Notes under the pieces: generated by a model
Seen by the model: only the letters and a program-made list of their open reading frames with translations
What the model was told of the DNA's origin: nothing
Database searches by the model: none
Part shown: piece after piece, positions 11,422 to 21,392 of the stretch
Numbering within the stretch: position 1 is the first letter of the stretch
Layout: every line of letters starts with the position of its first letter
From: an uncultured Clostridiaceae bacterium
Lineage (GTDB): Bacteria; Bacillota; Clostridia; Clostridiales; Clostridiaceae
Reading direction: 5' to 3'
Assembly: GCA_937976175.1 (NCBI GenBank)
Contig: CALJTN010000113.1
Location: forward strand, 1-34,949
Length of the DNA stretch: 34,949 nucleotides
Translations under genes and position numbers: made by a program

Positions 11422-12168
11422 TTAATAATTTACTATTCCTGCGAAATCTGCTGCACTAAGGCTAGCTCCTCCAATTAGTCCACCATCTATATCTGATTTA
11501 CTCATTTGTTCCTTTATAGTTGATGGCTTAACTGACCCGCCATATTGAATTCTAATTTTTTCTGATACGTCACTACCAAACATAGTTCCAACAGTGCTTC
11601 GTATAAAAGCAATTGTCTCATTAGCTTGATCAGCAGTTGCAGTTTTACCTGTACCTATAGCCCAAATTGGCTCATAAGCAATAACTAATCTTTCCACTTG
11701 CTCTTTTGTAAGCCCTTCTAAATCTAATTTAACTTGGTTTTCCAAGACCTTTTCTGTGATATTTCCTTCTCTTTCTTCAAGAGTTTCTCCTATGCAAAGT
11801 ATAGGAATAATACTATGGCTATAAGCAGCTTTTAGTTTTTTGTTTACAGTTTCGTCAGTTTCATTAAAATACTGTCTTCTTTCGCTATGTCCAATTATAA
11901 CATATTCAATGCCCATTTCTTTTAACATTCCTGGGGCAATTTCACCGGTAAAAGCACCATTTTCTTCAAAGTGCATATTTTGAGCTCCTACTTTTATATT
12001 TGTGCCCTTAACTGCCTTTATTACTGCATCTAAGCATAAAAATGTAGGGCAAACTACAACCTCACATTGAGCATCTTTAACTAAAGGCTTTATTTCTTCA
12101 ATTAAATTTATAGCCTCTGCTACAGTTTTATTCATTTTCCAGTTTCCTGCAATTATACCTTTTCTCAT
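11422..12168 (-). CDS. tpiA: Triosephosphate isomerase
   Basis: Interconverts dihydroxyacetone phosphate and glyceraldehyde 3-phosphate. 248 residues, a single TIM barrel. Catalytic residues are visible: the lysine in GNWKMN near the N-terminus, His94 in IIGHSERR, and the base Glu166 in [11 protein letters not shown], which also marks the phosphate-gripping loop. YGGSVKP supplies the C-terminal phosphate-binding site. The start follows an AGGAGGGG-type site. It lies between pgk and gpmI in the glycolytic cluster and nothing is unusual about it. Confidence 0.97.
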   Translation of the reverse strand: MRKGIIAGNWKMNKTVAEAINLIEEIKPLVKDAQCEVVVCPTFLCLDAVIKAVKGTNIKVGAQNMHFEENGAFTGEIAPGMLKEMGIEYVIIGHSERRQYFNETDETVNKKLKAAYSHSIIPILCIGETLEEREGNITEKVLENQVKLDLEGLTKEQVERLVIAYEPIWAIGTGKTATADQANETIAFIRSTVGTMFGSDVSEKIRIQYGGSVKPSTIKEQMSKSDIDGGLIGGASLSAADFAGIVNY

Positions 12169-12230
12169 GAAAAACCCCTCCTAATATTCTTTTATTTAGA
12201 TATGTATAAACGTTGACAACTTAATTAGCT

Positions 12231-12302
12231 GAGAATTGAGAGCTAAAGTTGAGAGTAAATGAATTTTTTTCTAAAACTCTCAACTCTCCACTTTCAATTC
12301 TC
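12231..12302. repeat. Inverted repeat in the pgk-tpiA gap
   Basis: Two arms of about 26 bases (12231-12256 and 12276-12302) are imperfect reverse complements built from the motif TTGAGA/TCTCAA, around a T-rich loop. In RNA this would be a long hairpin between pgk and tpiA. Similar TTGAGA-rich stretches are common in clostridial intergenic DNA. It could set relative mRNA stability, but the sequence does not show this. Confidence 0.5.
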
Positions 12303-12322
12303 AACTGAAGAAAGTTAATTTA

Positions 12323-13519
12323 TTATTTATTTGTAAGAGCTTCAATTCCAGGTAATAGTCTACCCTCTAAGAATTCAAGAGATGCTCCACCACCTGTAGA
12401 TATGTGAGTCATTTTATCTCCGAATCCTAATTGATTAACTGCTGCAGCACTATCTCCACCACCTATTACAGTAGTTGCATCAACTAGTGACATTGCTTCT
12501 GCTACAGCTATAGTTCCTTTTGCAAAATTAGCAAATTCAAATACTCCCATTGGTCCATTCCATATAATAGTTTTAGCTATGCTCACAGCACCTTTATACA
12601 TCTCTGCAGTTCTAGGTCCGATGTCAAGGCCCATATAGCCCTCTGCGATAGCTTGATTTTCAGTAACTACTGGTTCAGCATCCGCTGAGAATCTATCTGC
12701 AACAATATGATCCACTGGTATTAAAAATTTAACTCCCTTTGACTCAGCCTTTTGCATCATATCTTTAGCATACTCTACCTTATCTTCTTCAACTAAAGAG
12801 CTTCCTATAGAATACCCACCAGCTTTTAAGAATGTATACGCCATGCCTCCACCAATTATTAAAGTATCTACCTTTTCAAGTAAATTAGTAATAACATCTA
12901 TTTTATCTGAAACCTTAGCTCCACCTAAAATTGCTACGAAAGGTCTAACAGGATTATCTACTGCTTCTCCTAAGAATTTTAATTCTTTTTGAATTAAGTA
13001 TCCACATACTGAAGTTTCAACGAACTCAGTTACCCCAACTGTAGAACAATGAGCTCTATGAGCTGTTCCAAAGGCATCATTTACAAATACGTCTGCAAGA
13101 GATGCAAGTTCCTTTGAAAACTCTTCTTTATTTTTAGTTTCTTCTTTTCTATATCTTGTATTTTCGAGTAATAGAACATCTCCGTCTTTCATTTGTTCTA
13201 CGGCTGATTTTACTCTATCACTAACTACATTAGGATCTGCTGCAAAAACTACTTCTTTTCCAAGCATTTCACTTAATCTCTTAGCAACTGGTGCTAAAGA
13301 AAGCTCTGGTCTTGCCTCTCCACTTGGTTTTCCAAGATGTGAACATAGTATAACCTTTGCTCCATTTTCTATTAAGTAATTTATTGTAGGCATTGCACCC
13401 ACTAACCTATTTACATCTGTAATCATACCATCTTTTAATGGTACATTAAAATCACACCTTACTAAAACCTTTTTACCTTTAACCTCAATATCTTCAATTG
13501 TTTTTTTATTAAATTGCAT
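12323..13519 (-). CDS. pgk: Phosphoglycerate kinase
   Basis: Transfers phosphate from 1,3-bisphosphoglycerate to ADP, the first ATP-forming step of glycolysis. 398 residues, normal length. Signatures: [14 protein letters not shown] near the N-terminus, [17 protein letters not shown], the [18 protein letters not shown] substrate region, the [12 protein letters not shown] nucleotide-domain motif, and C-terminal [13 protein letters not shown] and [14 protein letters not shown]. The start at 13519 follows GAGGAG at seven bases; the ATG two codons upstream is too close to that site. A terminator lies between gap and this gene, so its expression depends on read-through or its own promoter; I see only weak -35/-10 candidates in the gap. 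Confidence 0.97.
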   Translation of the reverse strand: MQFNKKTIEDIEVKGKKVLVRCDFNVPLKDGMITDVNRLVGAMPTINYLIENGAKVILCSHLGKPSGEARPELSLAPVAKRLSEMLGKEVVFAADPNVVSDRVKSAVEQMKDGDVLLLENTRYRKEETKNKEEFSKELASLADVFVNDAFGTAHRAHCSTVGVTEFVETSVCGYLIQKELKFLGEAVDNPVRPFVAILGGAKVSDKIDVITNLLEKVDTLIIGGGMAYTFLKAGGYSIGSSLVEEDKVEYAKDMMQKAESKGVKFLIPVDHIVADRFSADAEPVVTENQAIAEGYMGLDIGPRTAEMYKGAVSIAKTIIWNGPMGVFEFANFAKGTIAVAEAMSLVDATTVIGGGDSAAAVNQLGFGDKMTHISTGGGASLEFLEGRLLPGIEALTNK

Positions 13520-13632
13520 ACTCATTCTCCTCTCTTAACCTTTATAATGCGTTTTTTATAATTTACAGCATTGTACTAAAATCAAGTATTTCCTAATTTT
13601 GCAATATATATTTATATATTTAAAATTATATC

Positions 13633-13676
13633 TAAAAAAGGTCTGGTTCCATAGACTAACTATAAAACCAGACCTT
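13633..13676 (-). terminator. Terminator/attenuator between gap and pgk
   Basis: AAGGTCTGGTT (13639-13649) and AACCAGACCTT (13666-13676) form a perfect 11-bp stem with a 16-nt loop, followed on the minus strand by TTTTTT. It lies about 70 bases after the gap stop codon and before pgk. It should lower transcription of the downstream glycolytic genes relative to cggR-gap. Confidence 0.85.
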
Positions 13677-13743
13677 AACATTATTCTTGCAGTTACTTAC
13701 AATTCGCCTATAGTTGGCTTACAGTTTTATATAAAATTAAATT

Positions 13744-14814
<1,071 letters not shown>

Positions 14815-14830
14815 TCAATCATTATATAGT

Positions 14831-15865
14831 TTACTCTTTTTTCTGGATAATATTTATAATTTGTTCTGCAGCTGCTTCATCAATTATTAAAACAGTGCTG
14901 GAACGATTGATTTCAGTAGCTATTATGGCTCTAGCTTTATTCTTTCCAGCTGCCACTGCAATTAATGTCTTATTATTTTTAACGTCTTCATTCTTAACCC
15001 CAATAGTAGGTGTAGAATAAATTATTTCACCTAGTTCATTAAAATAATGACCAAAAGCTTCTCCTACGGCACCTAATTCCTCAAGCTTTTTTATAACGTC
15101 CTCTGATAACCCACGCCTTCTAGCCATATCTTTAGCAATACCTATGCCATAGATAAGGACCTCAGCACTTCGGATTTTATCAATTATATTTTTTATATCT
15201 TTTTCGTTTAGCATAGTCTCTAAAGCCGCATTACTTAAATTGTCTGGTGCATGAAGTAGCTCGTAATTTCCTGAGAGTTTATCAGCTAGCCTAGCCACTA
15301 AAGTGTTTGCTTGGATTTCTACATCTCTTGCCATACCACCTCTAGCTGGAAGCACCAAAATATTATTGTATTTTTTACTTCTAGGAAAACTATCTACAAC
15401 TTCTTTAACTGTGGACCCACCGGTTAGCGCAATTATACTATTATCTTTAATAATGTCCATAGCATAAGTAGCTGCTGCCCTACCAAGTTCTTTAAGTACA
15501 CTTTTATCCATTTCTACATCTCCAGGAACAACTATAACTTGCTGAAGCTTTAGATGACTCTCAATAAACTTTTCTATTTTAGATAATCCTTTGATTTCAT
15601 GAATAAGCTCTTTTAGCTTATTTATAATTTCTTCTCCATCAACTGTTACAAACATACCTGATGCATTAACTTCTATTAAATTCTGGGATTTTAAAAAGTT
15701 TATTTCATTTCTTACTATTCGCTCCCCAATACACATGTCATTGGCTAATATTCTTCGTCCGATAGGTTGGTTATAATATATTGTTCTTAATATATTATAT
15801 CGTTTTTCAAGAAGTTCTATTAATTCAGGCACTACCTTTTGTTGTAATTTTAATATATTCTGCAC
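14831..15865 (-). CDS. cggR: Central glycolytic genes regulator CggR (SorC/DeoR-type repressor)
   Basis: A 344-residue repressor of the glycolytic operon. An N-terminal winged helix-turn-helix (ILANDMCIGERIVRNEINFL, about residues 38-57) is followed by a SorC-type sugar-binding domain with ALTGGSTVKEVVD and VLPARGG. In Bacillus CggR, fructose-1,6-bisphosphate binding relieves repression. The start follows an AGAGAGGTG ribosome-binding site. Directly upstream is a pair of direct repeats resembling the CggR operator, so autoregulation is likely. Position at the head of the cluster, before gap, supports the assignment. Confidence 0.93.
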   Translation of the reverse strand: MQNILKLQQKVVPELIELLEKRYNILRTIYYNQPIGRRILANDMCIGERIVRNEINFLKSQNLIEVNASGMFVTVDGEEIINKLKELIHEIKGLSKIEKFIESHLKLQQVIVVPGDVEMDKSVLKELGRAAATYAMDIIKDNSIIALTGGSTVKEVVDSFPRSKKYNNILVLPARGGMARDVEIQANTLVARLADKLSGNYELLHAPDNLSNAALETMLNEKDIKNIIDKIRSAEVLIYGIGIAKDMARRRGLSEDVIKKLEELGAVGEAFGHYFNELGEIIYSTPTIGVKNEDVKNNKTLIAVAAGKNKARAIIATEINRSSTVLIIDEAAAEQIINIIQKKE

Positions 15866-15879
15866 TTGAACACCTCTCT

Positions 15880-15916
15880 GGACTTTTTGAGTCCCAGCAT
15901 ATACTTTTTGCTCCCA
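15880..15916 (-). promoter_or_regulatory. CggR operator upstream of cggR
   Basis: Read on the minus strand: TGGGAG-N6-GTAT-N4-TGGGAC-N7-GTCC. The two TGGGA-type repeats are 20 bases apart, matching the layout of the Bacillus CggR operator (CGGGAC-N6-TGTC-N4, twice). It covers the predicted transcription start and ends at the cggR ribosome-binding site, as expected for repression at initiation or elongation. Confidence 0.7.
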
Positions 15917-15921
15917 CTTAC

Positions 15922-15960
15922 ATTATAAATGAAATACTAATGTTTTTAAATTAGTATTTC
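15922..15960 (-). promoter_or_regulatory. Putative cggR promoter with an overlapping perfect inverted repeat
   Basis: The minus strand shows TATAAT at 15922-15927, just upstream of the CggR operator, with no good -35 hexamer. The -35 area lies inside a perfect 11-bp inverted repeat: GAAATACTAAT (15931-15941) and ATTAGTATTTC (15950-15960). The repeat could be a second operator or a poor terminator for rpoN; a T-run is lacking. Confidence 0.45.
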
Positions 15961-15970
15961 CAAAAAATAT

Positions 15971-15987
15971 GTTAACAATTTGTTAAC
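15971..15987. promoter_or_regulatory. 17-bp palindrome GTTAAC-N5-GTTAAC
   Basis: GTTAACAATTTGTTAAC is symmetric around its central base. It lies 25 bases beyond the rpoN stop and about 45 bases upstream of the cggR -10 box, a suitable place for an activator or repressor site. It does not fit the spacing of the Rex consensus. The protein that might bind is unknown. Confidence 0.3.
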
Positions 15988-16011
15988 GAATAGTTTGAAT
16001 ATGAACTTAGC

Positions 16012-17388
16012 CTAGAATCTTTTTCGTTTAGTCGAACTCTTTATTTGCAATTCTTCTCTATATTTTGCTACAGTTCTTCTTGAAATATTCATGCCTTCTG
16101 CATTTAATCGATTACAAATAGTTTGATCTGATAATGGTTTCTTATGATCCTCTTTATCTACCATTTCTTTAATGGCTTTCTTAATATTGTCTGTAGATAT
16201 ATCTTCTCCACCTGCCGCTGACATAATTCCATTAATAAATAAATCTTTTATTTTAATGACCTTACCATTATTTATACTAACATATTTTTCTCTAATTGCA
16301 CGACTTATAGTAGATTCATGCATTTCTAAGTTACCAGCAATTTCCTTAAGCGTCATAGGTTTCAAATATTCAGTGCCTTTATTAAAATACTCCTTTTGAA
16401 CTGATAAAATCTCCTCCAACACTCTATAAACTGTGCTTTTTCTTTGTTCTATACTTTTGATAAGAAACATTGCACTGTTAAGTTTTTCTTTTACATATTC
16501 TACAGCTTCTACGTCGTTTTCATTTTTAATAATTTCTTTGTACAAACTATTTATATTTAATTTTGGAAGCACATCTTCATTCATAGAAATAAAATACTCA
16601 TCATCAAATTTATTAATATAGGCATCAGGTACAACGTATTTAACCGTCTCACCAGTATAGAACCCTCTTGATGGTTTAGGCTCTAAAGCTTTTATTATAT
16701 CTGCATATTTTTGAACCTCAGAAGTTGTAACCTTTAGTTCTTTAGCTATAGCATTATATTTATTTTCCGCCAATAGCTGTAAGTAGTCTTCAACAATTTT
16801 ATAGATATTTTGGTCCTCTATGCCTAGATGATATAATTGTATTGTTAAACATTCTTTTAAATCCCTTGCCCCTATTCCCTGTGGTTCTAAGGATTGGAGG
16901 ATTTTAAGGGCACGCTCTGCATTTTCATTTGATACGACAAGTTCCATGCATATATCGCATATACTTACTGGCAAATACCCCTTTGCATCTAAACTCTCCA
17001 CCATGTATTTGCATATATCCAACACTTCATCACTTCCACTGAGTTCACCAATCTGTTCCTTAAGATAATCTTTAAGTGACTTTTCCTCCGCAATATAATA
17101 AAAAGGAGAAATTTCTTCATTTTCACCCTTTGCACCATAATTCCGTATTTTATAATCGTCCTTTTCAAGGTATTTAATTATCTCTTTATAATCACTTACA
17201 TCATTATTATTTTTTTTATGGTTTTGTATTTCTTTTTCTTCTAAAACTGGATTCTCCTGCATCTCTTTATTCACATATTGCCCTAGCTCATATGCGGACA
17301 TTTGAAGAAGCTTAACAGACATTTGCATTTCTTGCGTCATTATTAATTTTTGTTCCTGGGCCAAATTTAACCCAAAATTAATGTTCAT
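16012..17388 (-). CDS. rpoN: RNA polymerase sigma-54 factor
   Basis: A sigma factor for -24/-12 promoters that needs AAA+ activators. 458 residues. Region I is glutamine- and leucine-rich (QEQKLIMTQEMQMSVKLLQM). The core-binding domain follows (ARDLKECLTIQLYHLG), then the helix-turn-helix LKEIAGNLEMHESTISRAIR, and the RpoN box SRRTVAKYREEL near the C-terminus. The start at 17388 is preferred because GAGGTGA lies eight bases upstream and the protein then begins MNINFGLNLAQEQKL; in-frame ATGs upstream lack a spaced ribosome-binding site. It precedes cggR. No sigma-54 activator gene lies in the window. Confidence 0.94.
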   Translation of the reverse strand: MNINFGLNLAQEQKLIMTQEMQMSVKLLQMSAYELGQYVNKEMQENPVLEEKEIQNHKKNNNDVSDYKEIIKYLEKDDYKIRNYGAKGENEEISPFYYIAEEKSLKDYLKEQIGELSGSDEVLDICKYMVESLDAKGYLPVSICDICMELVVSNENAERALKILQSLEPQGIGARDLKECLTIQLYHLGIEDQNIYKIVEDYLQLLAENKYNAIAKELKVTTSEVQKYADIIKALEPKPSRGFYTGETVKYVVPDAYINKFDDEYFISMNEDVLPKLNINSLYKEIIKNENDVEAVEYVKEKLNSAMFLIKSIEQRKSTVYRVLEEILSVQKEYFNKGTEYLKPMTLKEIAGNLEMHESTISRAIREKYVSINNGKVIKIKDLFINGIMSAAGGEDISTDNIKKAIKEMVDKEDHKKPLSDQTICNRLNAEGMNISRRTVAKYREELQIKSSTKRKRF

Positions 17389-17520
17389 TTTATCCATCAC
17401 CTCATCTAAGCTATTGTATGTATTATACCATAGCACAGGCTATAAATATACATTACGAATTAAGTCATGCTCAAAATCAACTATCTAGTATATGTTTTGA
17501 AGATTTCTAGTCTATAACTA

Positions 17521-17570
17521 AAAAAAACTCAGCATAAGCTTCTGCAACTGCAGAAAACATAAGCTGAGTT
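17521..17570 (-). terminator. Terminator of the nucleoside transporter operon
   Basis: AACTCAGC (17526-17533) and GCTGAGTT (17563-17570) close a hairpin whose upper part is TTCTGCA/TGCAGAA. Seven or more Ts follow on the minus strand. It lies 16 bases after the last permease gene and before rpoN. T-runs on both sides make it potentially bidirectional. Confidence 0.8.
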
Positions 17571-17586
17571 TTTTATTTTTAAAATC

Positions 17587-18519
17587 TTATCTTGATCCTT
17601 TTTCATAAGGCTTACCACTAGCAAGTGGTCCTGTGGTTTTTCCAACAAAGCCAGCAAGTGCAAGCATAGTAAGCACGTATGGAATAATATCGTATACTTC
17701 TGTAGGTAAATTCCAGCTAAGTCCTTGTGCAAAAATATTAAATGCACTACCAAAGGCAAATAATAAACTAGCACCAAGAGCTCCAAATGGTTTCCAGTTA
17801 CCGAAAATAACAGCAGCTAAGGCAATAAATCCACGTCCTGCTACCATACCTTCTCTGTAAAGTGGAGTTATTCCAAGAGATAGCGCCGCACCACCAAGTC
17901 CCGCAAGCATTCCTGATAAAATAACACATAAATATCTTATTTTATAAACATTTATTCCTAAAGTATCTGCAGCTTTTGGATGTTCTCCTACTGCTCTAAT
18001 TCTTAGTCCTAAAGGTGTTTTATATAGTACATAGTGTGAAACAAAGACTAAAATGATTGCTAATACAACAAACCAGTTTAACTCTGATATAAATTTGCCT
18101 ATTAAGGGTATATTTTTAATTCCATCTGGTATGTTATAGGAAAGTCCTTTTACTATATCTGTTTGACCACCTTTACCGCCAAATAACTTATATATTAAGA
18201 AACTAGCAAGGGCCGTGGAGAAAAGATTTATGGCTGTACCGGAAATTACTTGATCTGCACGCAGATGAATACTGAGCACTGCATGTATTAAAGCCAATAC
18301 GCCACCAGCTACCACACCAAAAACTATTCCCATTACAGGGCTTCCAGTAGTATAACTTCCGTATACTGCAAAGAAAGCACCAATTACCATCATACCCTCA
18401 AGTCCTATATTAACAACACCTGATTTTTCAGAAAATATACCACCCAGTGCAGCAAAAATCAGAGGCGTAGCTATTCTTAAAGTTTGAGCTAACAATGTGA
18501 TTAAAATAATACTACTCAT
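17587..18519 (-). CDS. Nucleoside ABC transporter permease (YufQ/BmpB type)
   Basis: A 310-residue integral membrane protein of the branched-chain/ribose permease superfamily. It has many hydrophobic helices, the LIFAALGGIFSEKSGVVNIG entry motif and the conserved loop TPLGLRIRAVGEHPKAADTLG that contacts the ATPase. With the preceding permease it forms the channel for nucleosides brought by the BMP lipoprotein. The start at 18519 gives an 8-base overlap with the upstream gene (ATGAGTAG), a sign of translational coupling; the longer in-frame start would overlap by 53 bases. It is last in its operon, followed by a terminator. Substrate preference within nucleosides is not deducible. Confidence 0.87.
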   Translation of the reverse strand: MSSIILITLLAQTLRIATPLIFAALGGIFSEKSGVVNIGLEGMMVIGAFFAVYGSYTTGSPVMGIVFGVVAGGVLALIHAVLSIHLRADQVISGTAINLFSTALASFLIYKLFGGKGGQTDIVKGLSYNIPDGIKNIPLIGKFISELNWFVVLAIILVFVSHYVLYKTPLGLRIRAVGEHPKAADTLGINVYKIRYLCVILSGMLAGLGGAALSLGITPLYREGMVAGRGFIALAAVIFGNWKPFGALGASLLFAFGSAFNIFAQGLSWNLPTEVYDIIPYVLTMLALAGFVGKTTGPLASGKPYEKGSR

Positions 18520-19618
18520 TTGCAATGGCCCCCTTTTTTTTCTTTTCAGAGAAGTATTTAACAATATAATCTGTAGCTACAAATATAATAATTATAGCTT
18601 GAATTAAATACACTATTTCTTTTGGTATTCCATTTAATTGAAGAGTCCTTGAACTACTATTTAAGGTTCCAAATAGTAAAGCTGAAGCTATACATCCAAT
18701 AGGATTGCTCTTAGCAAGTAGCGCCACCGCAATACCATCAAACCCATAAGACGGAAGTACCATAAAGTCTTTTACATTATGAAGAACACCTGCAACATGT
18801 GTTGCTCCACCAATTCCTGCTATTCCACCAGAAAGCATCATAGCCAAAACCATATTTTTTGCTACATTAATCCCGCCGTACTCTGCTCCATATGGATTTA
18901 TACCAACCGCTCTAATTTCATATCCAACAGTGGTTTTCCATAATAACCAGAATATAAAGATAGCTACTGCTATAGCAAGGAATATACTAATATTAGCTCC
19001 ACTACCACTAACGAATCTATGAAGCTGTGCACTCTTTTGTATAGTAGGAGTACTTGCTTTACCTGCCACTCCAAAGGCAGTTCTTAAAATAAGGAAATTA
19101 GCTAAAGCCATAGATATATAATTCATCATAATTGTATTAATAACTTCATTAGTACCTACTTTAGCCTTTAAATACCCCGGGAGTCCTCCCCATATTCCGC
19201 CAGCTATAAGACCTGCAAGAATAATTAAAATTATATGAAGTACAGGATTTAATCCAGGAATAGTTCCAACAATAGCTGCTGCTATCATTCCAAGTATAAA
19301 CTGACCACCAACACCTATATTAAATAGTCCGCACTTAAATGCTATAGCATTTGCAACTCCTGTAAATATTAAGGGAGTAACTTCTGAAATAGTAACAAAG
19401 GTTACTCTAGGATTACCAAATCCACCTTTATATATAAGTCCAAATAAGTCGCCTAGAGCTGAAAAATACTGTAATATAGAATATCCTTTTGCCCACATTA
19501 CAAAGAACACAGCAACAAATACAGAAACAATTATAGAAAAGAAAGGAAAGGCAAGTGCTTTAAGAGCATTCTTTGCTATATTAACAAAATCATTATTTTT
19601 ATTTTCCACTTTATTCAT
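18512..19618 (-). CDS. Nucleoside ABC transporter permease (YufP/BmpC type)
   Basis: A 368-residue membrane protein, partner of the following permease. It has a basic cytoplasmic N-terminus, multiple hydrophobic helices, the FKCGLFNIGVGGQFILG motif and the ATPase-contacting loop TTVGYEIRAVGINPYGAEYGG. The start at 19618 overlaps the end of the ATPase gene by 8 bases and follows a GGAG site, so the two are probably translationally coupled. The ATG 13 codons upstream lies inside the ATPase frame and is less likely. The family imports purine or general nucleosides in characterised relatives such as Bacillus NupNOPQ. Confidence 0.87.
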   Translation of the reverse strand: MNKVENKNNDFVNIAKNALKALAFPFFSIIVSVFVAVFFVMWAKGYSILQYFSALGDLFGLIYKGGFGNPRVTFVTISEVTPLIFTGVANAIAFKCGLFNIGVGGQFILGMIAAAIVGTIPGLNPVLHIILIILAGLIAGGIWGGLPGYLKAKVGTNEVINTIMMNYISMALANFLILRTAFGVAGKASTPTIQKSAQLHRFVSGSGANISIFLAIAVAIFIFWLLWKTTVGYEIRAVGINPYGAEYGGINVAKNMVLAMMLSGGIAGIGGATHVAGVLHNVKDFMVLPSYGFDGIAVALLAKSNPIGCIASALLFGTLNSSSRTLQLNGIPKEIVYLIQAIIIIFVATDYIVKYFSEKKKKGAIANE

Positions 19619-21152
19619 TATTTTTAACTCCTTCCGGTGTTTCTTGAAGAGTACCACCAGCCATCAGTATACCAAGTTTTTGCTCTGTGGCATCTTTTCT
19701 ATCAAGGATGGCTACTATCTTACCATCATACATTACTGCTATTCTATCAGATAATGCTAATATTTCATCAAGTTCTAAGGATACTAATAAAACCGCTTTA
19801 CCCTTGTCACGTTCTGCAACTAACCTTTTATGAATATATTCAATTGCACCAACGTCAAGACCTCTTGTAGGTTGTGCTGCTATCAATAATTCTGGGTTCT
19901 TTGAAATTTCTCTAGCTGCTATAAGCTTTTGTTGATTACCACCTGATAGGGATGAAGCGTTTACATCCGAATTTGGAGTTCTAACATCAAATTCTGTAAT
20001 AAGGTCTTCACAGTGTTTTTTAATTTCTTTGTAATTCATAACTATACCTTTGCTAAAAGGTGCATTCTTATGAATTCCAAGCACTGAGTTTTCAAATAGA
20101 GAATAAGTTAATATAAGTCCTCTTTTATGCCTATCTTCTGGTATATGACCAACACCTGCAGACATAATTTCTCTTGGTGTCTTACCGTATATATCTTTAC
20201 CATCTAGAGTGATTCTTCCACTCTTAGGCTTTCGTAGTCCAGTTAAAACTTCTAAAAATTCAGATTGACCATTACCATCAACACCAGCTATACCAAGAAT
20301 TTCTCCACCGTATACCGTTAACTTCAGATTATCTACAGCCGGTAGTCCTCTTTGATCGCTAGCACAAAGATCTTCAAGTTTTAATACTTCACCTTTAATT
20401 ACAGCAGGCTTCTTTTCTACAGTCAGGTTAACTTTTCTGCCTACCATAAGTTCTGCTAACTCATCTATACTAGTTTCTTTAGTTTTTACTGTACCAGTTA
20501 CCTTACCTCGTCTAATTATAGTAACTCTATCACTCATACTCATAACTTCTTTTAACTTATGAGTTATAAGGATTACGGATTTTCCTTCTTTTTCAAGATT
20601 TCTAATTATAATTTCTAATTCCTTTATTTCTTGCGGTGTTAAAACTGCAGTAGGCTCGTCCAATATTAGGATTTCAGCACCTCTATATAGTGCTTTTAGT
20701 ATCTCTACCTTTTGTTGCTGTCCAACAGAAATATCTTCTATAACAGAATTTGGATCAATAGCAAAACCATATTTTTCTGAAATCTCTTTAACATCACGGG
20801 TTGCTTTATTCATATCAACTTTTAAGCCTTTTTTAGGTTCAAGACCTAATACAATGTTTTGTGTTATAGTGAAATTATGCACAAGCATAAAGTGTTGATG
20901 AACCATTCCTATTCCAAGTTTTATAGCATCATTTGGAGTAGTTATATTCACTAGGTTACCGCTTACATAAATTTCGCCTTTTTCTTGTTTATATAGACCG
21001 TAAAGAATATTCATAAGAGTTGTCTTTCCTGCACCATTTTCACCAAGAAGAACGTGAGTTTCGCCTCTTAGTAGTTCGAAGTCTATATTATCATTGGCAA
21101 CGGTTCCTGGAAAAACCTTAGTTATGCCTTTCATTTCAATTACTTTTTCCAT
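19611..21152 (-). CDS. Nucleoside ABC transporter ATP-binding protein (YufO/NupO type)
   Basis: A 513-residue ATPase with two fused nucleotide-binding domains. The N-terminal one has Walker A GENGAGKT (37-44), signature ISVGQQQKVEIL and Walker B LILDEPTAVLTP. The C-terminal one has the degenerate Walker A GVDGNGQSE, which lacks the lysine, but keeps the signature LSGGNQQKL and PTRGLDVGA. This asymmetry is normal for sugar/nucleoside importers. It lies 240 bases after the lipoprotein gene, and that gap holds several hairpins. The stop overlaps the next permease start. It powers uptake on the cytoplasmic face. Confidence 0.92.
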   Translation of the reverse strand: MEKVIEMKGITKVFPGTVANDNIDFELLRGETHVLLGENGAGKTTLMNILYGLYKQEKGEIYVSGNLVNITTPNDAIKLGIGMVHQHFMLVHNFTITQNIVLGLEPKKGLKVDMNKATRDVKEISEKYGFAIDPNSVIEDISVGQQQKVEILKALYRGAEILILDEPTAVLTPQEIKELEIIIRNLEKEGKSVILITHKLKEVMSMSDRVTIIRRGKVTGTVKTKETSIDELAELMVGRKVNLTVEKKPAVIKGEVLKLEDLCASDQRGLPAVDNLKLTVYGGEILGIAGVDGNGQSEFLEVLTGLRKPKSGRITLDGKDIYGKTPREIMSAGVGHIPEDRHKRGLILTYSLFENSVLGIHKNAPFSKGIVMNYKEIKKHCEDLITEFDVRTPNSDVNASSLSGGNQQKLIAAREISKNPELLIAAQPTRGLDVGAIEYIHKRLVAERDKGKAVLLVSLELDEILALSDRIAVMYDGKIVAILDRKDATEQKLGILMAGGTLQETPEGVKNNE

Positions 21153-21197
21153 TTACTTTCCTCCTTAAAAAGATTGATTAGCACCTGTGGAGCTGTC

Positions 21198-21322
21198 CCA
21201 CTAAAGTGGTTTCATTACTGTGGTAATAACATCACCACCTGTATAGGTGGAGGATTTCTTTTGAAATGTCGTTAAACTACCATTATTCTTAGAAAGAGCT
21301 AGATGCATTACATCTAGCTCTT
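21198..21322 (-). other. Multi-hairpin region between the BMP lipoprotein and ATPase genes
   Basis: In transcript order: first a perfect 12-bp hairpin AAGAGCTAGATG/CATCTAGCTCTT (21294-21322) with only a short T-rich tail, suited to partial termination so that the binding protein is made in excess. Next, CCACCT-AGGTGG (21235-21250) competes with GTGGTGAT/ATTACCAC (21217-21238), and a small CCAC/GTGG hairpin follows at 21198-21209. The exchangeable CCAC/GTGG blocks could form alternative structures ahead of the ATPase ribosome-binding site. I recognise no known riboswitch core. Confidence 0.5.
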
Positions 21323-21392
21323 ATTGTATACTAAAAATCATAATTTAGTAAATAATAAATTTATGGAAAACTTAAATTTCCCTAAAATATTT

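Noticed and set aside
15971-15987. Rex operator upstream of cggR
   Set aside because: The half sites TTAACAA and TTGTTAA are present but in the reverse order and with the wrong spacing for TTGTTAA-N4-TTAACAA.
17529-17786. 85-codon minus-strand ORF overlapping the end of the last permease gene
   Set aside because: It is an out-of-frame reading of the permease and its terminator hairpin, without a ribosome-binding site.
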